From: Methanosphaera sp. BMS | Lineage (GTDB): Archaea > Methanobacteriota > Methanobacteria > Methanobacteriales > Methanobacteriaceae | Length of the DNA stretch: 64,000 nt | Assembly: GCF_003268005.1 (NCBI RefSeq) | Contig: NZ_CP014213.1 | Coordinates: 1,798,001 to 1,862,000, forward strand | Direction: 5' to 3' | Part shown: one piece after another, positions 31,401 to 39,745 of the stretch | Layout: every line of letters starts with the position of its first letter | How positions within the stretch are numbered: the stretch's first letter is position 1 | Position numbers and translations under genes: made by a program | The notes under the pieces: model-generated | Databases searched by the model: none | The model's input: only the letters and a program-made list of their open reading frames with translations | Told to the model about the DNA's origin: nothing

Positions 31401-31718
31401 ACTGGTATTTGCCAGTGTTTTAATTTCTTTAATTTCCAAATCTTTTTCTTTGATTTTTGTATCTTTTTCCTGTAATTGTAAATCTTTTTCTCTAAGTTTA
31501 GTCTCTTGTTTGTTTATTTTGTCATTTAGTTCATCAATTTTTGCATGTAAATTAGTATTTTGATTTTCATTTTGTATCAGAACATTTTTGACAGCTTTAT
31601 CGGATCTAATGTCTTTGTTTTCTTCTTCAAGTTGTTCTTTAAGACTGTTTATTTCCTTAAAACAAGATTTTACTAGTTCTCTTAAATCTTCTGATTCAAC
31701 ATCCTTTAAAAACGCCAT
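28440..31718 (-). CDS. Large coiled-coil protein with C-terminal winged-helix-like domain
   Basis: A protein of 1092 residues, almost wholly made of heptad-like Glu/Lys/Leu-rich coiled coil from about residue 10 to 990 ('EINSLKEQLEEENKD', 'KDEELAEVKDQLESLQE' and many more). There is no Walker A motif, so it is not an SMC or Rad50 ATPase. The last about 95 residues ('LNKPRPGLTSFQSQIFELLPDAKTASELYDYLIELGFTE..', then 'LEKRGYYQRAREGDRIIWVKI') look like a winged helix for DNA or protein binding. ATG at 31718 follows GTGAT; a GTG three codons upstream is less likely. It may be a rod-like structural or DNA-organising protein; the function is unknown. Confidence 0.8.
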   Translation of the reverse strand: MAFLKDVESEDLRELVKSCFKEINSLKEQLEEENKDIRSDKAVKNVLIQNENQNTNLHAKIDELNDKINKQETKLREKDLQLQEKDTKIKEKDLEIKEIKTLANTSNVNSEETQKLIDEYKEEVIQLRAKVKTQDNELNELKTANEEFKSSIKEGIDDENRELKLEIERLKEENNAFKAGSSDTQVTQLKAVIDRQTEELKQIPDLKNQLTREIGEKDQEIKKCNEEINSLKEQITQQESLDEYKEKLQDAENQLEEAKGQVSELNTNNTHLKEELDILSQKLLSTGTEDEINELSKEVADLKEENEQLNEKISQMEQENSELKTNKEVVSTSDDVTFNSLLEDFSKKSEELVKIKSEYQLLLDSSKINEYKLKELENENAKLKDSLVDGEGSSDNNEELINENETLKQDLIAKDEELAEVKDQLESLQENSTSSDDEEDNSLQEELNTLTENYDSLQEEYDKLLKENNDISEELSLQKEENNKQKVSLNSLTSDNNIFEDKISELENVIDSKDEEIADLKVQLDSVNFESSNSDADADDLKNELKDTKKQLYDKDAEFDKLKLEYNQLKKSTKIQIDDLNEGLLEFTNNNEKLTKENDYLNSTLSETNTKLSKLEQENDSLKNEIKEMDSDYEKLRQDCLDIKQDSAEKINTLKKDVQEKADKLSSLPQKLELKDIEISQLNKLLKSREEESLSKTDEIKDLRNNLQVSQEKIKQLEDNLSENSSFVDDKLKSKDDEIFKLKENASNVQKVNEQEIERLTSLLNQRKYKIEELTENIESLNSEMNNLKADYKNQMDQYDELQEIAQSKEDTIIKKDELIEDKDTQIERFENKLRLKDDDIEELNNSIAEKDDTIESLKSELYESNSKLKDLDEYKNKLSKQDVLLNETTVELESKEKELEEKSKAANLSKVRVEELKELLERKNQDIDNHKKLLDDKNEQLEQLKNLQPRIRDLELEKADQKTEYEKEINSLKADIQKAEEDLEKTNKEMENLGEIIEDKDIQVENALKYKDLFLAMLNKPRPGLTSFQSQIFELLPDAKTASELYDYLIELGFTELEKENFAKTLKALEKRGYYQRAREGDRIIWVKIKE

Positions 31719-31745
31719 AGTGATCACTATTTATATATATAAAAT

Positions 31746-32294
31746 TTAATCTTTTAAAGTTTTTCTAATTTTTTCAAATAATATTTTATCAAATATTTTT
31801 TCAGATAATATTACAATAAAAATTCCCAATATAAATCCACATATTATATCTGATGGATAATGTACTCCTATATAAATTCTAGATAATCCCACAAATAATG
31901 GAATTAACATGAAAATTTTCTTATTATATTCTTTCGTTAATGTATACGCCAATACAGTAGAATTTACCGTGTGACCTGATGGAAACGAAGGATCCAACTC
32001 CACGGCCAACAATATCGCATTATCTATTAATGTATAAGGTCTTGGTCTGAGTACCGTATACTTAAATAAAAAAGTTAGACAGACCGACAGTATTACTCCA
32101 ATAATTAATAATGATGCTACTCTTTTTCCCTTCTTTTTATCAAAATAGGCTATTAAAATTGCTATTATAAGTATTGTAGTTATAACACCCAAATAACAAA
32201 TCAGTAATGATAAATTATCTAAAAAAGGATTATGATAAGACAAATTTATGAATTGATAAATTTGACTATCCAATGACAATAAAAATGAATTCAT
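31746..32294 (-). CDS. PAP2-family membrane phosphatase
   Basis: A membrane phosphatase of 182 residues with the three-part PAP2 signature: 'KYTVLRPRPY' (KxxxxxxRP), 'FPSGHT' (PSGH) and 'SRIYIGVHYPSD' (SRxxxxxHxxxD). About five or six membrane helices are seen. Family members dephosphorylate lipid phosphates such as undecaprenyl or other polyprenyl diphosphates; in this organism recycling of a polyprenyl carrier for cell-wall or glycan assembly is plausible. ATG at 32294 follows AGTGAT. It is the last gene in the direction of the lysC-dapA-dapB-asd run, 33 bases after asd, and may be cotranscribed. Confidence 0.88.
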   Translation of the reverse strand: MNSFLLSLDSQIYQFINLSYHNPFLDNLSLLICYLGVITTILIIAILIAYFDKKKGKRVASLLIIGVILSVCLTFLFKYTVLRPRPYTLIDNAILLAVELDPSFPSGHTVNSTVLAYTLTKEYNKKIFMLIPLFVGLSRIYIGVHYPSDIICGFILGIFIVILSEKIFDKILFEKIRKTLKD

Positions 32295-32327
32295 CAAATC
32301 ACTCTTTTAAAAAAGGAAAAAAAGAGG

Positions 32328-33380
32328 TTATAGATATAATTTTGAGATTAGTTGAGCATTCAGTATGGAAGCTCCTGCAGCCCCACGAATAGTATTATGT
32401 CCTACCAAAGTATATTTGAAACTGTTTTCAAATACGTCTTCACGGACACGTCCTACACTAACACTCATACCATGACCTGAGTCACGATCCATACGAGGTT
32501 GTGGTCTATCCTCTTCTTCACGAACAATAACCGGTTTTTCAGGTGCAAAAGATAATTTTTCCTTCTGAGGCAAACCAACAAAATCATTCATTGTGGACTT
32601 AATGTCATCTACTGTTATGTCATCTTCTTCAAATTCAATAGCTACACTTTCGGTGTGTCCATCTACTACTCCAACACGATTACATGAAGCACTTAATGGG
32701 AAATTTGCCTTATCTACAAGTCCACCATTTACCTTTCCAAGCAAGTGTAATGTCTCTGATTGCATTTTTTCCTCTTCACCACCGATGTATGGAATTATAT
32801 TATCTAAAATTCCCATGGATGGAACACCGTTATAACCTGCTCCACTGACTGCCTGCATAGTGGTTACTGATACTCTTCTAAAAGTGTATTTGTCAAATAA
32901 AGGTTTGAGTGTTAATGTTAAAGCTATTGTTGAACAGTTTGGATTTGTAACTATGCATCCTTCCCATCCGTTTACATCCTTTTGTGTTTCCATCATCTCT
33001 AAATGTTCCGGGTTAACTTCAGGTATGACCAGTGGAATGTTTTCTTTCATACGGTTAACACTTGCATTACTTGCAACTATGAACTTTTCTGCAAATGCTG
33101 CTTCAACAGGTTCGGCAAGTCCTGCCGGAAGGGATGCGAATACAAAGTCCACATCATCACTAACTTCATTCGGATCGGTATTTACTATTTTCATATCCTT
33201 TATTTCATCCGGAATAGGTGTTGTTTGATGCCAATTTACTGCATCAGCATATCTTTTTCCAGCTGATTTTTCACTAGCTGCTATGTCAACAATGTTAAAA
33301 TCCGGAATCTGACTTAACAGTTGGATAAATCTTTGTCCTACCATACCGGTAGCACCGAGTACACATACATTTCTTACCAT
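32328..33380 (-). CDS. asd: Aspartate-semialdehyde dehydrogenase
   Basis: Reduces aspartyl phosphate to aspartate semialdehyde with NADPH. The 350 residues match the archaeal/fungal type. Seen: Rossmann start 'VCVLGATGMVGQRFIQLL', the catalytic Cys in 'VTNPNCSTIALTL', 'AVSGAGYNGVPSM' and 'CNRVGVVDGHTESV' with the catalytic His. ATG at 33380. It is the fourth gene of the lysC-dapA-dapB-asd operon, which supplies lysine, methionine, threonine and the diaminopimelate route. Confidence 0.96.
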   Translation of the reverse strand: MVRNVCVLGATGMVGQRFIQLLSQIPDFNIVDIAASEKSAGKRYADAVNWHQTTPIPDEIKDMKIVNTDPNEVSDDVDFVFASLPAGLAEPVEAAFAEKFIVASNASVNRMKENIPLVIPEVNPEHLEMMETQKDVNGWEGCIVTNPNCSTIALTLTLKPLFDKYTFRRVSVTTMQAVSGAGYNGVPSMGILDNIIPYIGGEEEKMQSETLHLLGKVNGGLVDKANFPLSASCNRVGVVDGHTESVAIEFEEDDITVDDIKSTMNDFVGLPQKEKLSFAPEKPVIVREEEDRPQPRMDRDSGHGMSVSVGRVREDVFENSFKYTLVGHNTIRGAAGASILNAQLISKLYL

Positions 33381-33393
33381 AACTAATCACCAT

Positions 33394-34215
33394 TTATAAA
33401 CCTAATACGTCAAACATATCTGCAATGTTTTTATCTTGTTTGTCGTGTTGATAATTTATTGCTCTTATTACTCCATTGACAAATGCCTGTCTGGTTGATG
33501 CCCTGTGAATAACTTCTATTCTTTCACCGTCACCACAGAACATTACTGTATGATCACCGACAATGTCCCCACCACGAACAGCATGAATACCTATTTCATT
33601 TTCGCCTCTTTCTCCTACCATACCTTCTCTGCCGTAACAAGCCTTTTCTTTTAAATCCAAGTCAAGGTTTTCTGCTACTATTTGAGCGGCCCTTACTGCT
33701 GTTCCGGATGGTGCATCCTTTTTATGATGATGATGAGCTTCTATAATTTCAACATCATATTCATGTCCCAATATCTTAGCTACTTGACCTACAATTTCAA
33801 AGAATACATTTACACCAGTAGCCATGTTAGGTGATATGACCGCTTTTATATCATTGTCTTTTATTGCCGTGTGAATTACATCCAACTGTTCATCAGTTAG
33901 TCCGGTTGTACCAACCACTACATTTACTCCGCATTCTGCACAAATTTTAACTGTTTCTACTGCTGCAGATGCGATTGTGAAATCCACCAATACATCAGGT
34001 TTTATTTCAAGTAATGTTTCTTTTAAATCATTTGATGCTATTATTGGAACGTTCATTGTTCCAATACCGATTTGTTCACCCAAATCTTCACCTGCTAATG
34101 GGCTGTTAGGCATTTCTATACCAAGTACTACTTTCATATTTTCTTGCTCGGTGATGGTTCTTATAATTCTTGAACCCATATTTCCGACACAGCCTGTAAC
34201 TGCTACTTTAATCAT
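33394..34215 (-). CDS. dapB: 4-hydroxy-tetrahydrodipicolinate reductase
   Basis: The second committed enzyme of lysine/diaminopimelate synthesis. It has 273 residues with the NAD(P)-binding 'VAVTGCVGNMGSRI', 'DFTIASAAVETV', 'GTTGLTDEQ' and the substrate signature 'EAHHHHKKDAPSGTA' with the catalytic His/Lys. ATG at 34215, 12 bases after the dapA stop. In Methanobacteriales lysine is also a component of pseudomurein peptides, so this pathway probably feeds the cell wall. Confidence 0.96.
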   Translation of the reverse strand: MIKVAVTGCVGNMGSRIIRTITEQENMKVVLGIEMPNSPLAGEDLGEQIGIGTMNVPIIASNDLKETLLEIKPDVLVDFTIASAAVETVKICAECGVNVVVGTTGLTDEQLDVIHTAIKDNDIKAVISPNMATGVNVFFEIVGQVAKILGHEYDVEIIEAHHHHKKDAPSGTAVRAAQIVAENLDLDLKEKACYGREGMVGERGENEIGIHAVRGGDIVGDHTVMFCGDGERIEVIHRASTRQAFVNGVIRAINYQHDKQDKNIADMFDVLGL

Positions 34216-34227
34216 TATTTCACATCC

Positions 34228-35118
34228 CTATATTAATTCATATTTTTTGAGAACTTTCTGTAATATTTCATCGTTTTTATCACTGATAGGATTAATTGGC
34301 ATTCTTAATCCGCCAACATCCATACCCATCAAGTTTAACGCTCTTTTTGTAGGTGCAGGACTAGCTTCTATGAATAGGACATCCATCAGTTCAAACAGAT
34401 AATTTGACAGTTCACGTGATTTTTCATATTCTCCTTCCAATGCAAAATTAACCATCTGGGACATTTTATCAGGAAGAACATTAGCCGCTACACTTATTAC
34501 CCCTCGAGCTCCCTGAGCTATCATAGGTAATGTTAATGAATCATTACCTGACAATACTATAAAATCATTTAAATCATTATTATTTAATTGATTGAATAAT
34601 GATGCTAATTTATTCAAATCAGGATTTGCCTCTTTGATTGCTACTATATTATCCAACTTAGCTACATCAACGATTGTATCTACTGCCAAATCCACACCTG
34701 TTCTTGAAGGAACATTATATGCGACTATTGGTATGTTATGGGAATCATTCAATAACTTGAAATGATCATATAATCCGCTTTGTTGAGGTTTATTGTAGTA
34801 TGGAGTGATAACCAATGCTGCATCTGCTCCGGCATCCTCTGCATATTTTACAAGGTTTTGTGCTTCAACAGTTGCATTGCTTCCGGCTCCTGCTATTGTT
34901 GTTACACGACCGTTAACTTGGTCAATCATTATGTCAATGACCTTTTGTTGTTCTTCATGTGTTATTGTAGCTGATTCTCCAGTTGTACCTGCTGCTACTA
35001 CTCCATCAACATTATTTTCAATTAAGAAATCAATTAAATTTCGATATTTTTCTTCATCAATATTTCCATCTTTATCAAATGGTGTAATCATTGCAACATG
35101 TGTTCCATTTAAATTCAT
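34228..35118 (-). CDS. dapA: 4-hydroxy-tetrahydrodipicolinate synthase
   Basis: Condenses pyruvate and aspartate semialdehyde, the first committed step to lysine. It is a TIM-barrel Schiff-base aldolase of 296 residues: '[15 protein letters not shown]' substrate loop, '[15 protein letters not shown]' with the catalytic Tyr, '[10 protein letters not shown]' and '[11 protein letters not shown]' with the Schiff-base Lys. ATG at 35118 overlaps the lysC stop by four bases (ATGA), indicating translational coupling. Confidence 0.97.
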   Translation of the reverse strand: MNLNGTHVAMITPFDKDGNIDEEKYRNLIDFLIENNVDGVVAAGTTGESATITHEEQQKVIDIMIDQVNGRVTTIAGAGSNATVEAQNLVKYAEDAGADAALVITPYYNKPQQSGLYDHFKLLNDSHNIPIVAYNVPSRTGVDLAVDTIVDVAKLDNIVAIKEANPDLNKLASLFNQLNNNDLNDFIVLSGNDSLTLPMIAQGARGVISVAANVLPDKMSQMVNFALEGEYEKSRELSNYLFELMDVLFIEASPAPTKRALNLMGMDVGGLRMPINPISDKNDEILQKVLKKYELI

Positions 35119-36341
35119 TGTAACGTCTCCTTAATTAATTCATATGCTTTTTCACCATCATCCCATTCAACAAATACTACAACAGCAGTTTGGCTTGATG
35201 AGACTTCAACTATATTTATATCATTATCATGTAATGGATTGGTAATATTAGCAATTATACCAGGTGTGTCTATAAATTCGTGGCTAACAACTGAAATCAT
35301 TGCTATTTCTTGACCTAAAGATAAAGAACTTAATTCATCCCCTTGAATTACCAAGTCATGTAACACTTCATGGGCTTTATCAGCATCTTCTTTTTTAAAG
35401 AATAATGTTATTGAACTTTCACCTGTTGAAATGCCATATAAACTTATATCATTATCGGATACCTTTGAGGTGATATCCGCAATGATTCCCTTCTTTGACA
35501 TTAAGTTTTCGCCAACCACTGCAATAACAGATAGTTTATCAGGCAACATGGATATTGTTACCACATTATCATCAGGATTTGCCGGTCCAATAATATCAGT
35601 TCCTTTTACGCGTAAATCACCATATTCAAAACTTATTATCTTAGCCTTTATATCAGGATCTTTATATCTTAGTGCATTAGGATGCAATACCTGTGCTCCA
35701 TAATTAGCCAAGTCAATCATTTCTTCAACGGTAATCTTATCCAATTTACGAGCTGTATTCAATTTTCTAGGGTCTGTTGACATTACCCCTTTAACGTCGG
35801 TAACTATTATTACTTCATCAGCATTTAAACAATGCCCTATTAAAAATGCTGAAACATCACTACCCCCTCTTCCAAGTGTGGTTACACAGTTATGTGAATC
35901 TCTTCCCAAGAATCCGCATATTACCGGTATAACACCTTGATCAAGAAGTGGCATGATATGTTCCTGTACTCGTTTTTTGGTTTCATCCTTATCGATTTTA
36001 GCTTCCAAATAATTACTGTCAGTAATTACTGGCCATTTTTCACTAAATGGATCGATATACTCTGATTTTACTCCGAGTGATTCTATTGTTGCAGACAGTA
36101 TTCTTACACTTTGCATTTCACCCATTGATAAAATACCGGCCAATTGTTTTTCAGTAACACTATCGCCAATAGACTCTTTAACTAGTTTTATTGATTCATC
36201 GGTAGTTTTGTTGATTGCTGATACAACCACTACAACTTTATTTCCTTTCATGTATTCATTAACAACAGAGTTTGCTGCTTTATGAATTCTTTCGCCCATA
36301 CCTACTGAGGTACCTCCGAATTTAGCCACGACTATTCCCAT
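35115..36341 (-). CDS. lysC: Aspartate kinase
   Basis: Phosphorylates aspartate, the entry step of the aspartate family. It has 408 residues with the start '[11 protein letters not shown]', 'GFLGRD', '[14 protein letters not shown]' and '[13 protein letters not shown]'. The last about 140 residues hold two ACT domains ('[17 protein letters not shown]', then '[14 protein letters not shown]'), so feedback control by an end product such as lysine or threonine is expected. ATG at 36341 follows GGTGAAG. It is the first gene of the operon with dapA, dapB and asd. Confidence 0.96.
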   Translation of the reverse strand: MGIVVAKFGGTSVGMGERIHKAANSVVNEYMKGNKVVVVVSAINKTTDESIKLVKESIGDSVTEKQLAGILSMGEMQSVRILSATIESLGVKSEYIDPFSEKWPVITDSNYLEAKIDKDETKKRVQEHIMPLLDQGVIPVICGFLGRDSHNCVTTLGRGGSDVSAFLIGHCLNADEVIIVTDVKGVMSTDPRKLNTARKLDKITVEEMIDLANYGAQVLHPNALRYKDPDIKAKIISFEYGDLRVKGTDIIGPANPDDNVVTISMLPDKLSVIAVVGENLMSKKGIIADITSKVSDNDISLYGISTGESSITLFFKKEDADKAHEVLHDLVIQGDELSSLSLGQEIAMISVVSHEFIDTPGIIANITNPLHDNDINIVEVSSSQTAVVVFVEWDDGEKAYELIKETLQ

Positions 36342-36679
36342 AACTTCACCTTTTAATTATTTATAAGTATAACAATATAGAATATAGTTATTCATAATTA
36401 AATATATGATTAATATACTATTAAAATTTTTAGTTGGAAATAATTTATCAGGAAAATATATTTTCATGATATTGAATTATCAAATACATATATTTGAAGA
36501 AAATCATGCAAAAAACTCATATAAGTTCATTAGTTAGATACAAAGCCCCACTTTATTTAAGGGTCATATTCTTTTTGAGATAGTCTTTGCTGTAAGTTGA
36601 TATTAAGAAAAATGTCAACAAGATTGTATTCCCTTAATTATTGAAAAAAAAAGATAATTACTATTATCCTATATTGGAT
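36342..36679. other. Intergenic region upstream of lysC
   Basis: No gene is seen. TATA-like A+T runs near 36400-36425 (minus strand, for lysC) are plausible promoters. No attenuator, riboswitch or operator could be recognised. The right part merges into the decayed end of the ABC-transporter pseudogene. Confidence 0.4.
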
Positions 36680-37190
36680 TATACTATCATATCACACTGA
36701 ATTTCATCAGTTAGTATTATGGTTTCTTATTTTCCATAAGTTTTCTTAAACTTTAATAGACTTTTTGTTTAGTTATCCGGTCTATGTTTGATGGGACATT
36801 ATCTATTATTAATATCCAGGATTCTTTAACATATGCTCTTGTCAAAAGAATTAATTAACGTTCTCCCTGATTGAGATGGTTATTTTCATCAGATATTATT
36901 GTATCATGCTGTTCTGGTAGTTTCATTATGAATTCATGACTTCCCCCTTCTTTTGCTGCTTTAACTATATCTTCATGACTAATATTATCTGTTAAATAAA
37001 CAATGTTGTCTTCGACACTTGCATTATACAATTGATTATTCTCGGAATGATGGTACATGAATCCATGATATTCTTTTGGGGCATCATGTTTATATTCTTT
37101 CCATCCACCAGTATTTCTCCGGAATCAATTTCATGGAACTTTGTTAATAGATTTATTAATGTTGATTTTCCGCTTGCTCTTTAGCTTTAA
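36680..37190 (-). pseudogene. Decayed ABC-transporter ATPase domain
   Basis: Translated pieces on the minus strand join into an ABC exporter nucleotide-binding domain when frameshifts are allowed. In order they are: Walker A remnant 'SGKSTLINLLTKFHEIDSGEILVDGKNIN' (about 37085-37175); then after a frame change 'YNASVEDNIVY..HEDIVKAAKEGGSHEFIMKLPEQHDTIISDENNHLNQGER' (36855-37058, where Q-loop and signature region lie); then after another shift 'LILLTRAYVKESWILIIDN' (Walker B region, its Asp-Glu damaged) and 'SLRKLMENKKTIILTDE'. In-frame stops separate the last pieces. The membrane domain is missing. This is a dead remnant of a multidrug-type exporter next to the NRPS locus. Confidence 0.8.
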
Positions 37191-37328
37191 CTAATAATTT
37201 TGCTTTTGTCATATTTTAAAGTTTAAATTTATTTGCAAATGATAATGTCCAAATTGAAAAAATAGAAAGTTATGGAGAATTTAAAAACTTTTTAACATCT
37301 AGCGTTAATGGAGTTAAAGGAGATAAAA

Positions 37329-37745
37329 TCAATGTAATTTTTTCAGTCCTCGGATTAATTTTTTATGAGTAATCAGTAAATGTAATACCAAAAAGATTAG
37401 ACTGATTATTGAAGAGGACTTATGGATATCTGACATTTTATTATTTCCAATTTTTATGTTTTTTAATGATTTTTGGCTGATAAAAATTCCTGTAAGGATA
37501 GTTATTAATAGTGAAATCAGTAATCCTATGTTTATAATGAGATTTATTGTTCTTTTGAGGGTATATTTTCCCTTGGTTATTGCTTTAAAATACTTTTCAT
37601 TTAGTTTTAAATGTGCTAATATCAAAAATAATAATCCTATACCCACCAGTTCATGTATTAAAATTGGAAGACTAATAAATTCCAACATAATTGCAACAAT
37701 CATTAATAGGTCTACACTTATTCTTTTTTTAATCTTATTTTCCAT
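37329..37745 (-). CDS. DUF4405-like four-helix membrane protein
   Basis: A membrane protein of 138 residues with four predicted helices. Histidines sit at helix borders: 'LIHELVGIGLL', 'LAHLKLNEKYF', 'DIHKSSSIISL' and 'LHLLITHKKL'. This spacing resembles the cytochrome b561-like DUF4405 family, where such His residues could bind heme and which occurs next to flavinylated redox proteins. No redox partner gene is nearby in the window. ATG at 37745 has no clear ribosome site. The family call is from pattern only. Confidence 0.6.
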   Translation of the reverse strand: MENKIKKRISVDLLMIVAIMLEFISLPILIHELVGIGLLFLILAHLKLNEKYFKAITKGKYTLKRTINLIINIGLLISLLITILTGIFISQKSLKNIKIGNNKMSDIHKSSSIISLIFLVLHLLITHKKLIRGLKKLH

Positions 37746-38047
37746 ATTAATACTATGAACATTAATTAATTTATATTTTGCTTCTGGTTAAAGACATGTT
37801 CTTCATTGCCTAGTAAAAGAGTTAAATCTGCTTTCTTAATTTTTTAGGCCCTGTAGAAAACCCCTATTATTTTTTCATTTTTTGAAAAAAATACTAATTA
37901 AAATGTAATTTTTTAAAAAATAGGGCAATAGTTCAAAAAAATATAATTCATACAATAATTAAAGTGTAAAAAAAAGTTAATGGAAAATAATTTTCATCAA
38001 AAAGTCCATACAAGACAAATACCAACAGTTTCTAAAGGATAATAATA
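37746..38047. other. Intergenic region between the DUF4405-like gene and the MATE gene
   Basis: About 300 bases with no gene. It contains poly-A/T runs (for example near 37869-37920) downstream of the NRPS-MATE unit that may end its transcript, and the promoter region of the DUF4405-like gene. No distinct hairpin was found. Confidence 0.4.
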
Positions 38048-39736
38048 TTACCATTTAACTTTATCAAATACGTATTCAATATTGTTGAAATCCAATACTT
38101 CACTGACTTTAACGTTCTTTGATGAAAATGTTTTTTCAATATCGGCCATTACTTCCCTTTTTCCTTCATCTTTCATGTTAACGACTATCCTGTCATCATA
38201 ATCAATGAGCAATACCTCTATTGATATATTATCATCGTTTGATTCAAAAATGAAGTTAATTATCTTTTTTAAAGTTTCACAATATGCCTCATCAACGTTC
38301 AAACTTTTCAGATGATTGAACATTTCATTTTTCACATCGTCATTTTTATCCTGGATAGTATAATTTCTAGATTTTTCAATCAATCCCTTTTTAACGAAAA
38401 AGAGTCCCGAATATTCTTTCTCTTTTCTTTCAACAAATTTTACATAAATTGCAACAGCCACAATTGATAAAGTAAATCCCAATAGGAAGGATATCCAAAC
38501 ACTGGTAATACCTATAAATGGATATAATGCGAATGTAAATATTAACGGTCCTCCCAACTCTGAAATGAATGTAATAATTCCTGATTCAACAGTCCTTTCA
38601 ATTCCTTCATAATAAAATATCAATGTGGTTGAAATTGCCATAGGAATAAATGCTAATGAATATAATCTAAGAGCATTTTCCACCATCGTATCGTTAGGCA
38701 TATGGGCAAGGTTAAAAAACATCAACATTCCATCAGGATAGATTAATAGGAATGCGGTGAATGCTATTGAACATATTAACGACAATACAAGCGATTTTCT
38801 TACAATATACTGTATATTATAAAAATCATTTTGCGAGTAAAATATAGGTACAATAGACGATAATGTTTCCGAAAATCCTACCAGAAAGATACTTATGACC
38901 AGTAATGCATTCATACATACATTAAATATATCCAAACCAAATTCACCCAAAGATGCACTGAGGATTAAATTAAGCACATAAATCAATATTATATTGAAAA
39001 CACCCATACTTGCACTTGGAAGGCCTATTTTGATTATTTCCATTGCTGAAGTAATCCCTGTTTTGAGTTTAACTTTGGACCAGACAAATTTGAAAGTCCT
39101 TTTTGAATCGAAGATATATTTAAAAGCACAGATGAATCCAATTACATATCCTATAAGCATTGCAAGTGATGCCCCTTCAATTCCCGTGTGAAAAACGGCC
39201 AGGAATAAATAATCCAAGACTATATTGATGATGTTTACAAGAACAATTAATGCTGATGCAAAGTTTGGCTGTCCATCCACACGAATGAATTGGGTTAACA
39301 CTCCCAATAGGGTCACTATTGGGAAACATATAAATAAATATGTTCCATATGCTTTTACATACCCAATTGAACCAGGTGTCGGATGTAATATGGCAATCAA
39401 TGTATCTTCAAATAAAAAACATGCCAAAAATATCAAAATCGACAAAATTATTGTTGAAAGCATTGCTACTGTGAAGTAAAAATTGCTTCCATCCTCATCA
39501 AATTCTGCCTTCTTATTTAATGACAATATTTGGCCGCCTAAACCAAATAACCACTCAAATATTGTAACCAAGAATATCAATGGTGATAAAGTCTGCAGTG
39601 CAGCCTGCCCATTATATCCAATGAATGTTGCAATAAAACTTGAATCGACAATTGAAGTAATGTTTAAAGCCATTGCTATTAGTAATGATGGCAACAGCAA
39701 TTGTTTAAATTTATGATATATTATTTTATTTGACAT
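38048..39736 (-). CDS. MATE-family exporter with fused C-terminal ATPase-like regulatory domain
   Basis: A 562-residue protein. Residues about 1-430 are a 12-helix MATE/NorM-type antiporter ('FKQLLLPSLLIAMALNITSIVDSSFIATFIG', 'VDGQPNFASALIVLVNIINIVLDYLF', 'EGIERTVESGIIT'). About 445-562 form a soluble cytoplasmic domain ('VDEAYCETLKKIINFIFES', 'IEVLLIDYDDRIVVNMKDEG', 'VSEVLDFNNIEYVF') that resembles a degenerate GHKL/RsbW-type anti-sigma ATPase fold. This extra domain is absent from ordinary MATE proteins. ATG at 39736 follows GAGGTG and lies 9 bases after the NRPS stop, so it is very likely cotranscribed and probably exports the NRPS product. Confidence 0.88.
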   Translation of the reverse strand: MSNKIIYHKFKQLLLPSLLIAMALNITSIVDSSFIATFIGYNGQAALQTLSPLIFLVTIFEWLFGLGGQILSLNKKAEFDEDGSNFYFTVAMLSTIILSILIFLACFLFEDTLIAILHPTPGSIGYVKAYGTYLFICFPIVTLLGVLTQFIRVDGQPNFASALIVLVNIINIVLDYLFLAVFHTGIEGASLAMLIGYVIGFICAFKYIFDSKRTFKFVWSKVKLKTGITSAMEIIKIGLPSASMGVFNIILIYVLNLILSASLGEFGLDIFNVCMNALLVISIFLVGFSETLSSIVPIFYSQNDFYNIQYIVRKSLVLSLICSIAFTAFLLIYPDGMLMFFNLAHMPNDTMVENALRLYSLAFIPMAISTTLIFYYEGIERTVESGIITFISELGGPLIFTFALYPFIGITSVWISFLLGFTLSIVAVAIYVKFVERKEKEYSGLFFVKKGLIEKSRNYTIQDKNDDVKNEMFNHLKSLNVDEAYCETLKKIINFIFESNDDNISIEVLLIDYDDRIVVNMKDEGKREVMADIEKTFSSKNVKVSEVLDFNNIEYVFDKVKW

Positions 39737-39745
39737 GTTACACCT

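Noticed and set aside
37235-37371. Possible plus-strand coding remnant of about 45 residues
   Set aside because: An open stretch ('ESYGEFKNFLTSSVNGVKG') ends at 37371 but has no start codon or ribosome site and no recognised family; not enough to call a gene or pseudogene.
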